DNA of 7,784 nt from Rickettsiales bacterium (GCA_947425005.1 CANDYP010000064.1:1-7784); one strand, 5' to 3'; shown: positions 1 through 5,725, numbered from the stretch's first letter. Program-made: numbers and translations. Notes: generated by a model not told the origin, from the letters alone.

Positions 1-152
1 AGTTCGAAACCACCAAGCCAGATTAAGAACACCAATCAGGCCCAGCCGGACTAGGATAAAACGAGAAGAGCAAAAAACTTTTTCCGAGCTATGAATGAGA
101 AAAAATAAATGACAACGCCTAAATCGAGAACCTCCACCCTCCCAGACCTCTT
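1..152. other. Noncoding left edge, no gene recognised
   Basis: I find no supported gene here. One plus frame is open from the window edge to a TAG at 52-54 and would give a short hydrophilic tail (SSKPPSQIKNTNQAQPD). It could be the C-terminus of a gene that begins outside the window, but 17 residues cannot be judged. A minus frame is open from about 254 out through the left edge. It has no ATG, GTG or TTG start and runs through a T-rich terminator signal, so I treat it as chance. The stretch at 121-152 is pyrimidine-rich and leads into an 8-C run at 155-162. Confidence 0.3.
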
Positions 153-180
153 CACCCCCCCCAGGGCCTACGCACGAAAA
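153..180 (+). repeat. Left arm of a 28-bp inverted repeat
   Basis: These 28 bases match the reverse complement of 483-510 at 25 of 28 positions. The core CCCAGGGCCTACGCA is identical and the inner end is GAAAA. One of the three mismatches becomes a G-U pair if the minus strand is transcribed. The arms enclose 302 bp. The arm contains a run of eight C (155-162). It may be the terminal repeat of a small nonautonomous element or the closing stem of an RNA. Confidence 0.6.
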
Positions 181-213
181 AACAAAAAACCCGCTAATCC
201 TTGAATTAGCCGG
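177..213 (-). terminator. Intrinsic terminator-like hairpin, minus strand
   Basis: Read on the minus strand, CCGGCTAAT (213-205) pairs with ATTAGCGGG (198-190) around a 6-nt loop. That gives a 9-position stem with one G-G mismatch. It is followed directly by TTTTTTGTTTTTT (189-177). Stem plus U-tract is the classic Rho-independent pattern. It would end a minus-strand transcript, either read-through from dnaK or a separate RNA starting between about 213 and 540. Confidence 0.6.
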
Positions 214-220
214 ATTCGAA

Positions 221-262
221 GATCTCGAGAGTTTAGCTTTCTTGGATAAAACTCACGAGATC
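221..262. other. Strong 14-position hairpin (RNA or DNA)
   Basis: GATCTCGAGAGTTT (221-234) pairs with AAACTCACGAGATC (249-262) at 13 of 14 positions, with one A-A mismatch, around a 14-nt loop. It lies between the minus-strand terminator at 177-213 and the plus-strand terminator-like hairpin at 267-309, so three stems sit within about 120 nt. That density suggests a structured RNA. I recognise no known class: the conserved cores of tmRNA, RNase P RNA, SRP RNA and tRNA are not apparent. Confidence 0.45.
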
Positions 263-457
263 CTCGACACTTTCAGCGTCAAGAATGACGAGTGTTTTTT
301 TATTTTTTTGACAAGAAAAAGCGGAGAAAAAAAACGAAGGGAAAAAGTGAATTTTGAACACGTGTTCAAAATCTTTCAAAAACCATCATCAGACTTAGAA
401 TGCCAAGGGATTACAAGAGTCCAAAAGTCGCACTTAGAAATTACAAAAATTAGGTGA
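242..457 (+). CDS. Doubtful small ORF, unknown product
   Basis: This is a 71-codon frame from a TTG, with GAGAG at 227-231 as a possible ribosome binding site. The frame is open from 113, but its first part is proline-rich noncoding-looking sequence. The product is lysine-rich, with no recognisable domain, signal peptide or membrane segment. It overlaps the hairpin at 221-262, the T-run at 296-309 and the 22-bp palindrome at 351-372. These suggest structured noncoding DNA rather than a gene. I list it only because it is the sole sizeable frame in this interval. Confidence 0.1.
   Translation: MDKTHEILDTFSVKNDECFFIFLTRKSGEKKRREKVNFEHVFKIFQKPSSDLECQGITRVQKSHLEITKIR
267..309 (+). terminator. Terminator-like hairpin with long T-run, plus strand
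   Basis: ACACT (267-271) pairs with AGTGT (291-295), and CGTC (277-280) pairs with GACG (287-290). The loop is 6 nt and the 5' side has a 5-nt bulge (272-276). The hairpin runs straight into TTTTTTATTTTTTT (296-309). This fits an intrinsic terminator for a plus-strand transcript entering from the left. The bulge weakens the stem. The signal overlaps the end zone of the minus-strand terminator, so two RNAs may converge here. Confidence 0.4.
351..372. repeat. 22-bp perfect palindrome
   Basis: ATTTTGAACAC (351-361) is followed by its exact reverse complement (362-372), giving a 22-bp uninterrupted dyad centred on CACGTG. A short AAAG/CTTT pair (344-347 and 373-376) extends it past a 3-nt bulge. 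It could be a dimeric regulator site or an RNA hairpin with an ACGT loop. No U-tract follows on either strand, so a terminator is unlikely. Confidence 0.6.
393..446 (+). repeat. Degenerate direct repeat, one copy split by 9 nt
   Basis: ACTTAGAAATTACAA is contiguous at 432-446. The same two halves occur at 393-400 (ACTTAGAA) and 410-416 (ATTACAA), separated by 9 nt. It may be a small duplication with an insertion or deletion, or it may be chance in AT-rich DNA. Confidence 0.25.
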
Positions 458-482
458 TACTGGGGCGGGTAACACTGAAGGA

Positions 483-510
483 TTTTCATGCGTAGGCCCT
501 GGGTGGGGAG
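483..510 (-). repeat. Right arm of the 28-bp inverted repeat
   Basis: Its reverse complement matches 153-180 at 25 of 28 positions (see the left arm). Outside the arms no convincing target-site duplication is visible: TT is present at 151-152 and 511-512 but is too short to count. The plus sequence here, GCGTAGG then CCCTGGGTGG, partly recurs at 2576-2591 upstream of dnaK. Confidence 0.6.
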
Positions 511-541
511 TTGGTTCGAGGGCCGTGATGTTGTGTGGTGA

Positions 542-570
542 TTAAATCAGCCCTGCTGTTTAGGCAGGGC
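542..570 (-). terminator. Probable dnaK terminator hairpin
   Basis: Fourteen bases past the dnaK stop, read on the minus strand, GCCCTGC (570-564) pairs with GCAGGGC (556-550) around a 7-nt loop. The following TGATTTAAT is only weakly U-rich. The position suits a dnaK 3' end. Termination may be partial, with read-through stopped at 213-177. Confidence 0.5.
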
Positions 571-583
571 CAAGGTCAGACAA

Positions 584-2527
584 TTATTTATTCTCGTCTT
601 TTTTTACTTCTTCATATTCCGCATCGACAACTTTTTCAGATGAAGATGTTTGTTCTGAAGCCTGAGCATCCGCGCCATTGGCTGAAGTTTGTCCGGCTGC
701 GCCAGCAGTTGCTTGCGAAGCTTTGTAAATTTCTTCACCAAGTTTCATTGAGCTGGTCATTAAGCTCTCAGTTGCTGATTTTAATTCCGCCGCTGTGGCA
801 TCAGTTTTGGCGATTACGTCTTTTACTTTTTGGAGCTCGGCTTCGATGGTGGCTTTAGTGTCCGCGCCAACTTTTTCGCCGTGTTCTTTCAAAGATTTTT
901 CAGTTTCGTAAACCGCTGCGTCCGCGTGATTCTTGGCTTCAACAAATTCTTTTTTGATTTTATCCGCCTCAGCATTGGCCTCAGCATCCTTCACCATTTT
1001 TTGAATTTCCGCTTCAGACAAACCGCCGGAAGATTGAATGCGGATTTGTTGTTCTTTGTTTGTCGCCTTGTCTTTCGCAGAAACTTTAACCACGCCGTTA
1101 GCGTCAATGTCGAAAATAACTTCGATCTGTGGCATGCCGCGTGGCGCTGGTGCGATGCCTTCCAAATTAAATTCGCCCAGAACTTTATTGTGTACCGCGA
1201 TGTCGCGCTCGCCTTGGTAAACTTTAATGGTTACTGCAGTTTGATTGTCGGCAGCAGTTGAAAACACTTGGCTCTTATTGGTTGGAATCGTGGTGTTGCG
1301 ATCAATCAAGCGCGTGAAAACACCGCCTGCCGTTTCGATTCCAAGTGAAAGTGGAGTGACGTCCAAAAGCAGGACATCCTTCACGTCGCCTTGTAGAACC
1401 GCGCCTTGAATTGCGGCGCCAATCGCTACAACTTCGTCAGGATTTACGGATTTATTTGGCTCTCTGCCGAAAAGTTTTTTTACGGCTTCGATCACTTTTG
1501 GCATGCGGCTCATACCGCCAACTAGGATCACTTCCTGGATGTCGGAGGCTTTTAAGCCGGAATCTTTCAAAGCATTTTCGCACGGGGCGATGGTGCGTTG
1601 GATTAAATCATCAACCAGTTGCTCAAGCTTGGCGCGAGAAATTTTAACATTTAAATGCTTAGGACCGGAAGCGTCAGCCGTGATGTAAGGCAAGTTGATT
1701 TCGGTTTCCATCAAAGTGGAAAGTTCGATTTTGGCTTTTTCGGCGGCTTCTTTCAAACGCTGTAGAGCCAGTGGATCCTTGCTCAAATCAACGCCCTGAT
1801 CTTTTTTAAATTCGTCGGACAAATATTTGAGGATGCGCATGTCGAAATCTTCGCCGCCTAAAAATGTGTCGCCGTTAGTTGCTTTAACTTCGAAAACGCC
1901 GTCGCCGATTTCAAGAATTGAAACGTCGAAAGTGCCGCCCCCCAAATCGTACACCGCGATTGTTTGTCCGCCTTTTTTGTCGAAGCCGTAAGCAAGTGCG
2001 GCGGCGGTTGGTTCGTTAATAATGCGCAGAACTTCTAGACCGGCGATTTTTCCGGCGTCTTTGGTGGCTTGGCGTTGTGAGTCGTTGAAATAAGCCGGCA
2101 CGGTGATTACGGCTTTGTCAACTTTTTCGCCCAAATAACTTTCGGCGGTCTCTTTCATTTTGATCAAAGTGAAAGCGGAAATTTGGCTGGGAGAATATTT
2201 TTCGCCTTTAACTTCAACCCACGCATCGCCATTGGATGAAGGCACAATTTTGAAGGGCACTAATTCTTTATCTTTGGCAGTAGTTGGATCGTCATTTCTG
2301 CGGCCGATTAATCTTTTAATGCCAAAGATGGTGTTTTGTGGATTGGTAACAGCCTGTCTCTTGGCTGATGCGCCAACGGCTCTTTCGCCACTGGCCAAAA
2401 AAGCAACGATTGAAGGTGTGGTTCTGACGCCTTCCGAATTTTCAATAACTTTAATGTTTTTACCTTCCATGATGGCCACGCAAGAGTTGGTGGTTCCAAG
2501 GTCAATACCGATTACTTTGTTGCTCAT
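584..2527 (-). CDS. dnaK: Hsp70 chaperone DnaK
   Basis: ATP-dependent cytosolic chaperone. It binds exposed hydrophobic segments of unfolded proteins and cycles with DnaJ and GrpE. The 647-residue product is full length for the family. The N-terminal ATPase domain opens with GIDLGTTNS (7-15). K71 lies in FGIKRLIGR, E172 in INEPTAAALAYG, and the phosphate loop is DLGGGTFD (194-201). The second nucleotide motif is VGGMSRMPKV (336-345). The linker DVLLLD (384-389) leads to the substrate domain (about 390-500), the helical lid (about 502-605), a polar Ala/Gly/Ser/Gln-rich tail and the terminal motif VDAEYEEVKKD. The ATPase domain has the insertion usual in Gram-negative DnaK (about 79-105). The ATG lacks a purine-rich ribosome binding site. 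A sigma-32-like promoter lies about 90 nt upstream. No dnaJ follows, which is unusual. Identity is not in doubt. Confidence 0.99.
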   Translation of the reverse strand: MSNKVIGIDLGTTNSCVAIMEGKNIKVIENSEGVRTTPSIVAFLASGERAVGASAKRQAVTNPQNTIFGIKRLIGRRNDDPTTAKDKELVPFKIVPSSNGDAWVEVKGEKYSPSQISAFTLIKMKETAESYLGEKVDKAVITVPAYFNDSQRQATKDAGKIAGLEVLRIINEPTAAALAYGFDKKGGQTIAVYDLGGGTFDVSILEIGDGVFEVKATNGDTFLGGEDFDMRILKYLSDEFKKDQGVDLSKDPLALQRLKEAAEKAKIELSTLMETEINLPYITADASGPKHLNVKISRAKLEQLVDDLIQRTIAPCENALKDSGLKASDIQEVILVGGMSRMPKVIEAVKKLFGREPNKSVNPDEVVAIGAAIQGAVLQGDVKDVLLLDVTPLSLGIETAGGVFTRLIDRNTTIPTNKSQVFSTAADNQTAVTIKVYQGERDIAVHNKVLGEFNLEGIAPAPRGMPQIEVIFDIDANGVVKVSAKDKATNKEQQIRIQSSGGLSEAEIQKMVKDAEANAEADKIKKEFVEAKNHADAAVYETEKSLKEHGEKVGADTKATIEAELQKVKDVIAKTDATAAELKSATESLMTSSMKLGEEIYKASQATAGAAGQTSANGADAQASEQTSSSEKVVDAEYEEVKKDENK

Positions 2528-2590
2528 AAATTTAGTTTTATTTTAGTTGGGGGGATGCGCTGATTCTGTATTGCGGCGTAGGTTTGGGTG

Positions 2591-2602
2591 GTGAATTATT
2601 TC
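2591..2602. repeat. 12-bp direct repeat, copy 1 (GTGAATTATTTC)
   Basis: Identical to 2652-2663, with starts 61 bp apart. This copy lies just downstream of the predicted dnaK -10 box, roughly over the first transcribed bases. Two exact 12-mers in a 152-bp intergenic region are unlikely by chance and suggest a repeated regulator site. Confidence 0.5.
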
Positions 2603-2614
2603 ATTTGCAAAGCC

Positions 2615-2642
2615 ATTTAGGAAGGCCCCTTCCGATTACAAG
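2615..2642 (-). promoter_or_regulatory. Sigma-32-type heat-shock promoter candidate for dnaK
   Basis: On the minus strand, CTTG (2642-2639) is followed after exactly 17 nt by CCTAAAT (2621-2615). This is close to the RpoH consensus described for alphaproteobacteria (CTTG, 17 nt, CYTATNT), with one mismatch in the -10 box. The implied 5' leader is about 80 nt. The spacer contains an interrupted dyad, GGAAGG/CCTTCC (2620-2625 and 2628-2633). No CIRCE element (TTAGCACTC dyad for HrcA) is visible. The assignment rests on pattern match and gene identity. Confidence 0.5.
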
Positions 2643-2651
2643 ATTCCCCCT

Positions 2652-2663
2652 GTGAATTATTTC
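2652..2663. repeat. 12-bp direct repeat, copy 2 (GTGAATTATTTC)
   Basis: Second exact copy, just upstream of the predicted dnaK -35 box and 17 bp before the ATG of the prepilin-like gene. It could act on either divergent gene. Confidence 0.5.
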
Positions 2664-2679
2664 CAACTCGCTTCGAAAC

Positions 2680-3624
2680 ATGAAAAATAAAAAAGCATTT
2701 TCGCTGATTGAGCTGTCAGTCGCCATTCTAATTATTGTTATTTTGGTTGCCGGAGTTTCGAGCTCTAGCCGAGTGCTGAGGCAGATGCGACTAAGCAGTG
2801 CGCGTACCCAAACCCAAAGTTCTCCGGTGGCGGGAATTAAGGATTTGTACGCCTGGTGGGAGACAACTTCTGAAAAAAGTTTTAACAATTCCGATACTGA
2901 AAACGGTGATTCGGTTAGCAATTGGTACGATCTCAATCCGCAACTAGCCTACAATATTGGCGTTACTCAAGGTGGATCTGCAACGTTAAAACCGACCTAC
3001 TATTCTGACGGCATTAACGGACTGCCGGCGTTAAATTTTGACGGGGGAGATTATTTGAAAACCTCAATTGATCAGCCGGCAATTTTTTCTTCGGGTGCGG
3101 GCAGTACAGTGTTTACGGTATTTCAAGCGACCGACGTGGCGACGCAAAGATTTTTGGTAATGCAGCCTTTGGGCAATTGTACCAGAAATATTGAAATCGG
3201 GCATACTACCGGAGCAAATGCTTCCGGAAATTATGGGATTAATTCGGGATGCGGCTACGCTACTGTTGCGCCGGAAGGTACTGTCACAAGTCTTCGTCCG
3301 GTGATTATGAGTCTGGTAATGTTTGCAAGCCCTCTCACATCTGGCTCTACCGCTAATACTGCTATTTTCAAAAACGGTGGTGCGACTTTAGCTTTAACCG
3401 CTGATACCGTTGGGGGGTATAATAATTCCTTGAGTGAGTCCTACGGAACTGGGGTTGCACCACTTTTTATTGGCGCGCGGGATAGTCTGAATAATGGAAC
3501 GGTTAACGCAAATTTTGTCGGAAAAATTGGTGAAATTATTATTTTTAATCGCGCATTGAGCGCCGAAGAAAGGCGAGAAGTCGAAAAATATTTGGGTAAA
3601 AAATGGGAAATTTCAGTTAGTTAG
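2680..3624 (+). CDS. Type IV prepilin-like protein with LamG domain
   Basis: The 314-residue product starts MKNKKA, then FSLIELSVAILIIVILVAGV. This is a class III (type IV pilin) leader: a short basic segment, predicted prepilin-peptidase cleavage between A6 and F7, the conserved Glu at mature position 5, and one hydrophobic helix (about 7-26). The rest (about 55-313) resembles the laminin-G/concanavalin-like fold: WYDLN near 82, PALNFDGGDYL near 116, and the typical ending VGKIGEIIIFNRALSAEERREVEKYLGKKW. Two cysteines (C167, C191) could form a disulfide outside the cytoplasm. It is probably a surface or pseudopilus-associated protein; its ligand is unknown. No other pilus genes are near. No ribosome binding site is evident, but the leader fixes the start. 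It diverges from dnaK and overlaps the folP 3' end by 8 bp. Confidence 0.85.
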   Translation: MKNKKAFSLIELSVAILIIVILVAGVSSSSRVLRQMRLSSARTQTQSSPVAGIKDLYAWWETTSEKSFNNSDTENGDSVSNWYDLNPQLAYNIGVTQGGSATLKPTYYSDGINGLPALNFDGGDYLKTSIDQPAIFSSGAGSTVFTVFQATDVATQRFLVMQPLGNCTRNIEIGHTTGANASGNYGINSGCGYATVAPEGTVTSLRPVIMSLVMFASPLTSGSTANTAIFKNGGATLALTADTVGGYNNSLSESYGTGVAPLFIGARDSLNNGTVNANFVGKIGEIIIFNRALSAEERREVEKYLGKKWEISVS

Positions 3625-4411
3625 AGAGTAGATCTCGGTGACTTTTCGCGTCGTGAACGCGCAGAAATTCAACATTTTTTTGCGCCAAATATTTTGAAAT
3701 GATTAAAGTTTTTTTAGCGCGGTCTAAATTTTCTCTGTAGTCAGAAAAATCAATTGCTTCCAAAAAACTTTTTTTGGAATGGCCGATGTAGAGCGGTAGA
3801 CCAAGGCTTCTGAAGGTATCGATGTTTTTCAAAATACGAATTGATTGCAAGGCGTCTTTGCCAAAACCAATTCCAGGATCAAAAATCAGCTGTGATTTTT
3901 TGACGTTTTTTTTCTCCAAGTAAGAAATTTTCATCGAAGCCCAGCGCAAAATTTCTTGGATCAAATTCAGATTGCGATTGACGACGACATCAGGAATGGC
4001 CGGCACTGGCAGGTTGTGCATTAAAACCGTCTCAATGTTTTTCGCGGCAATGAAATCAACAATTCTCTCGTCGCACAATCCGCTCACGTCGTTAATCACG
4101 TCAACGCCTGCTTCCCGAGCTTTTTGAACAGTTTCGAAATGATAAGAATCAATGCTGGTTTTGATTTTTCGCGGTGATTTTTTTATTTCAGAAATTACGG
4201 CGGGAAGGATTTTTTCAAGGCGGTGCCATTCTTCAGCAGGGCCGATTGGTGTGGAGTTAGGGCGGGTCGATTCCGCTCCAATGTCGATTACGTCAGCGCC
4301 GTCGGCAATCATTTGTTTTAAATGAGCGAGGGCATTTTCTAGCGAATCAAATTTTCCGCCGTCAGAAAATGAGTCAGGAGTGACGTTTAGAATTCCAACA
4401 ATTTTTGTCAT
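3617..4411 (-). CDS. folP: Dihydropteroate synthase FolP
   Basis: Condenses 6-hydroxymethyl-7,8-dihydropterin diphosphate with p-aminobenzoate to 7,8-dihydropteroate in folate synthesis; this is the sulfonamide target. Visible motifs, in order: NVTPDSFSDGG (9-19), DIGAESTRP (43-51), TSIDSY with the pterin-site Asp (D88), INDVSG (106-111), DPGIGFGK (178-185), GHSKKSF (210-216, with K214 at the catalytic-loop Lys) and RVHD (251-254). At 264 residues it is slightly short because the usual N-terminal lead-in before the first strand is missing. Deviations from common sequences are SIDS for SIDT, MHN for MHM, and SKK for SRK. Key pterin and phosphate ligands seem intact, so I expect an active enzyme. 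It lies 71 nt after pstA on the same strand, across a strong palindrome. folK and folB are not nearby. Confidence 0.96.
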   Translation of the reverse strand: MTKIVGILNVTPDSFSDGGKFDSLENALAHLKQMIADGADVIDIGAESTRPNSTPIGPAEEWHRLEKILPAVISEIKKSPRKIKTSIDSYHFETVQKAREAGVDVINDVSGLCDERIVDFIAAKNIETVLMHNLPVPAIPDVVVNRNLNLIQEILRWASMKISYLEKKNVKKSQLIFDPGIGFGKDALQSIRILKNIDTFRSLGLPLYIGHSKKSFLEAIDFSDYRENLDRAKKTLIISKYLAQKNVEFLRVHDAKSHRDLLSN

Positions 4412-4427
4412 TTTTGGTGAGGATTTG

Positions 4428-4452
4428 AATTTTCTGCCCGGGGCAGAAAATT
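4428..4452. repeat. 25-nt palindrome between pstA and folP
   Basis: AATTTTCTGCCC (4428-4439) and GGGCAGAAAATT (4441-4452) are exact reverse complements around one G. The stem is 12 bp with a GC centre. No T-run follows on either strand, so it is not a canonical terminator. Possible roles are a dimeric operator, a processing or stability hairpin in a pstCA-folP transcript, or an attenuating structure ending 16 nt before the folP ATG. Confidence 0.6.
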
Positions 4453-4482
4453 AACTTTTAGCCAGCAAAATCAAGGGTTTGA

Positions 4483-5724
4483 CTACCACTTCCTTTCAAA
4501 TTTCTTGCGCAAAATAATTGCCACTAAATTGAACAAGATTAGGAAGCAGAGCAGCACCAAAATTGCTGCAGCGGTTTTTTCGGCGAAGCCAACTTCAGGA
4601 GAATCAGACCACAAATAAATTTGTACGGGCAGTACGGTTGTTGGGTCAATGAAGTTTTGTGGAATGTCGGCAATGAAGGCGACCATCCCAATCATCAAGA
4701 GTGGCGCGGTTTCGCCGAGGGCGCGCGAGACTGCCAAAATTGTTCCGGTCATTATTCCGGGGATTGAAAGCGGTAACAAATGGTGCAGCACGATCTGCAC
4801 TTTGGACGCGCCCAGAGCCATTGCCGCGTCGCGAATCGAATCTGGAATTGAGCGAATCGTATTGCGTGTGGCAATAATAATGACGGGCAGCACCAGCATG
4901 AAGAGGGTCATTCCGCCGACTAAAGCCGAAGAGCGCGGCAAGTAAAAAAACTGCAAATAAACCGTCAAACCAAGTAGTCCGTAAATGATTGAAGGGATGG
5001 CTGCGAGGTTGTTAATGCTGATCTCAATGATGTCGGTGACGCGATTTTTCGGCGCGAATTCTTCCAAATAAAATGCGCACATTACGCCGATTGGAAAAGC
5101 CAGCCCCAAGAAGATTGCCATTACTAAAAGTGATCCGACCAAACCAGCGCCGATGCCGGCAATTTCTGGCTCACGCGAGTCAGCAAATTTAAAAAATTCC
5201 CAGTTAAAAACGGTTTTTATTTCGTGGTCGGCGACCAATTTTTGAGCCCAAGCCAATTGCCTCTCATTCAAATTTCCCACTTGTTTGTGTTTGAAAAAAA
5301 CGTCGATTTTTGAAGAAGCGCTGAGCCAGAAAATATTTTTTTTGCCGAGTAAATCCGGATGTTTTTTGATTTGCTCTTCCAGCTCCAAACTCGCGACCTT
5401 GCTGGTGATTTGGTAAAGGCTGTTAATTTCTGCCAGCGACTTTGCTTCGGGAAATTTTTGTCGCAAAGACTGTTTAATCAGCCGGCGGTAATTGATTTGC
5501 TCTTCTTCGTTTGCGTCAGAAAGCGCAGCAATTGCCTGCGGCGACAAATCAATCGTCAGCGCAACTTTTGTTTGCAAAAACGCGCTGCTGCTTTTGCTTA
5601 AAATCATCCCAAACAAAATCACCAGAAACGCCAGCGAAAAGCCAATCGCCAACATTCCAAAAAACTGAAATCGAGTTTCCTTGGCGTGACGTTTTTTAAG
5701 ATTTTTGATTTCTAATTTTGCCAT
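4483..5724 (-). CDS. pstA: Phosphate ABC transporter permease PstA
   Basis: Inner-membrane permease subunit of the high-affinity phosphate importer; pairs with PstC and docks on the ATPase PstB. At 413 residues it is much longer than the roughly 300-residue enterobacterial form. After a first membrane helix (about 20-42) comes a soluble, probably periplasmic segment (about 45-185) matching the N-terminal extension of alphaproteobacterial PstA (DUF3333-type). The permease core follows (about 188-405), with several helices and the EAA-loop signature DAAMALGASKVQIVLHHLLP (299-318) that contacts the ATPase. The motif SRALGETAPLL (333-343) is typical of PstA. The ATG lies 1 nt after the pstC stop, with only GGG as a weak ribosome binding site, so translational coupling is likely. 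No pstB follows. Confidence 0.96.
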   Translation of the reverse strand: MAKLEIKNLKKRHAKETRFQFFGMLAIGFSLAFLVILFGMILSKSSSAFLQTKVALTIDLSPQAIAALSDANEEEQINYRRLIKQSLRQKFPEAKSLAEINSLYQITSKVASLELEEQIKKHPDLLGKKNIFWLSASSKIDVFFKHKQVGNLNERQLAWAQKLVADHEIKTVFNWEFFKFADSREPEIAGIGAGLVGSLLVMAIFLGLAFPIGVMCAFYLEEFAPKNRVTDIIEISINNLAAIPSIIYGLLGLTVYLQFFYLPRSSALVGGMTLFMLVLPVIIIATRNTIRSIPDSIRDAAMALGASKVQIVLHHLLPLSIPGIMTGTILAVSRALGETAPLLMIGMVAFIADIPQNFIDPTTVLPVQIYLWSDSPEVGFAEKTAAAILVLLCFLILFNLVAIILRKKFERKW

Positions 5725-5725
5725 T

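Noticed and set aside
104..124. AATGACAACGCCTAA at 109-123, resembling the start of a tmRNA tag (NDNA then stop)
   Set aside because: The tag would be far too short, and no tRNA-like acceptor domain or usual tag ending is found nearby.
155..162. Run of eight C as a phase-variable tract
   Set aside because: It does not lie in a supported coding frame or an identifiable promoter spacer, so there is no gene for it to switch.
200..230. TTCGAATC on the minus strand, resembling a tRNA T-loop
   Set aside because: Flanking bases do not form a T-stem (position 53 would be C opposite C), and no anticodon or D arm fits.
1..254. Minus-strand frame open from about 254 to the left edge (ends LVRLGLIGVLNLAWWFRT)
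   Set aside because: It has no ATG, GTG or TTG start, passes through a hairpin and T-run terminator and a G8 run, and has no recognisable domain. The overlapping plus frame is open too, which points to stop-poor composition.
545..580. CTGTTTAGGCAGGGCCAAGGTCAGA, loosely like the SRP RNA core (split here: CTGTTTA then CCAAGG)
   Set aside because: The GGTCAGG and GGAAG motifs of the SRP domain are missing. The stretch is explained by the dnaK terminator hairpin.
830..1261. 143-codon plus-strand frame opposite dnaK
   Set aside because: It is antisense to a well-supported gene, Phe/Arg-rich without a domain, and typical of a shadow frame. The other long frames opposite dnaK, pstA, pstC and rsmE were dropped for the same reason.
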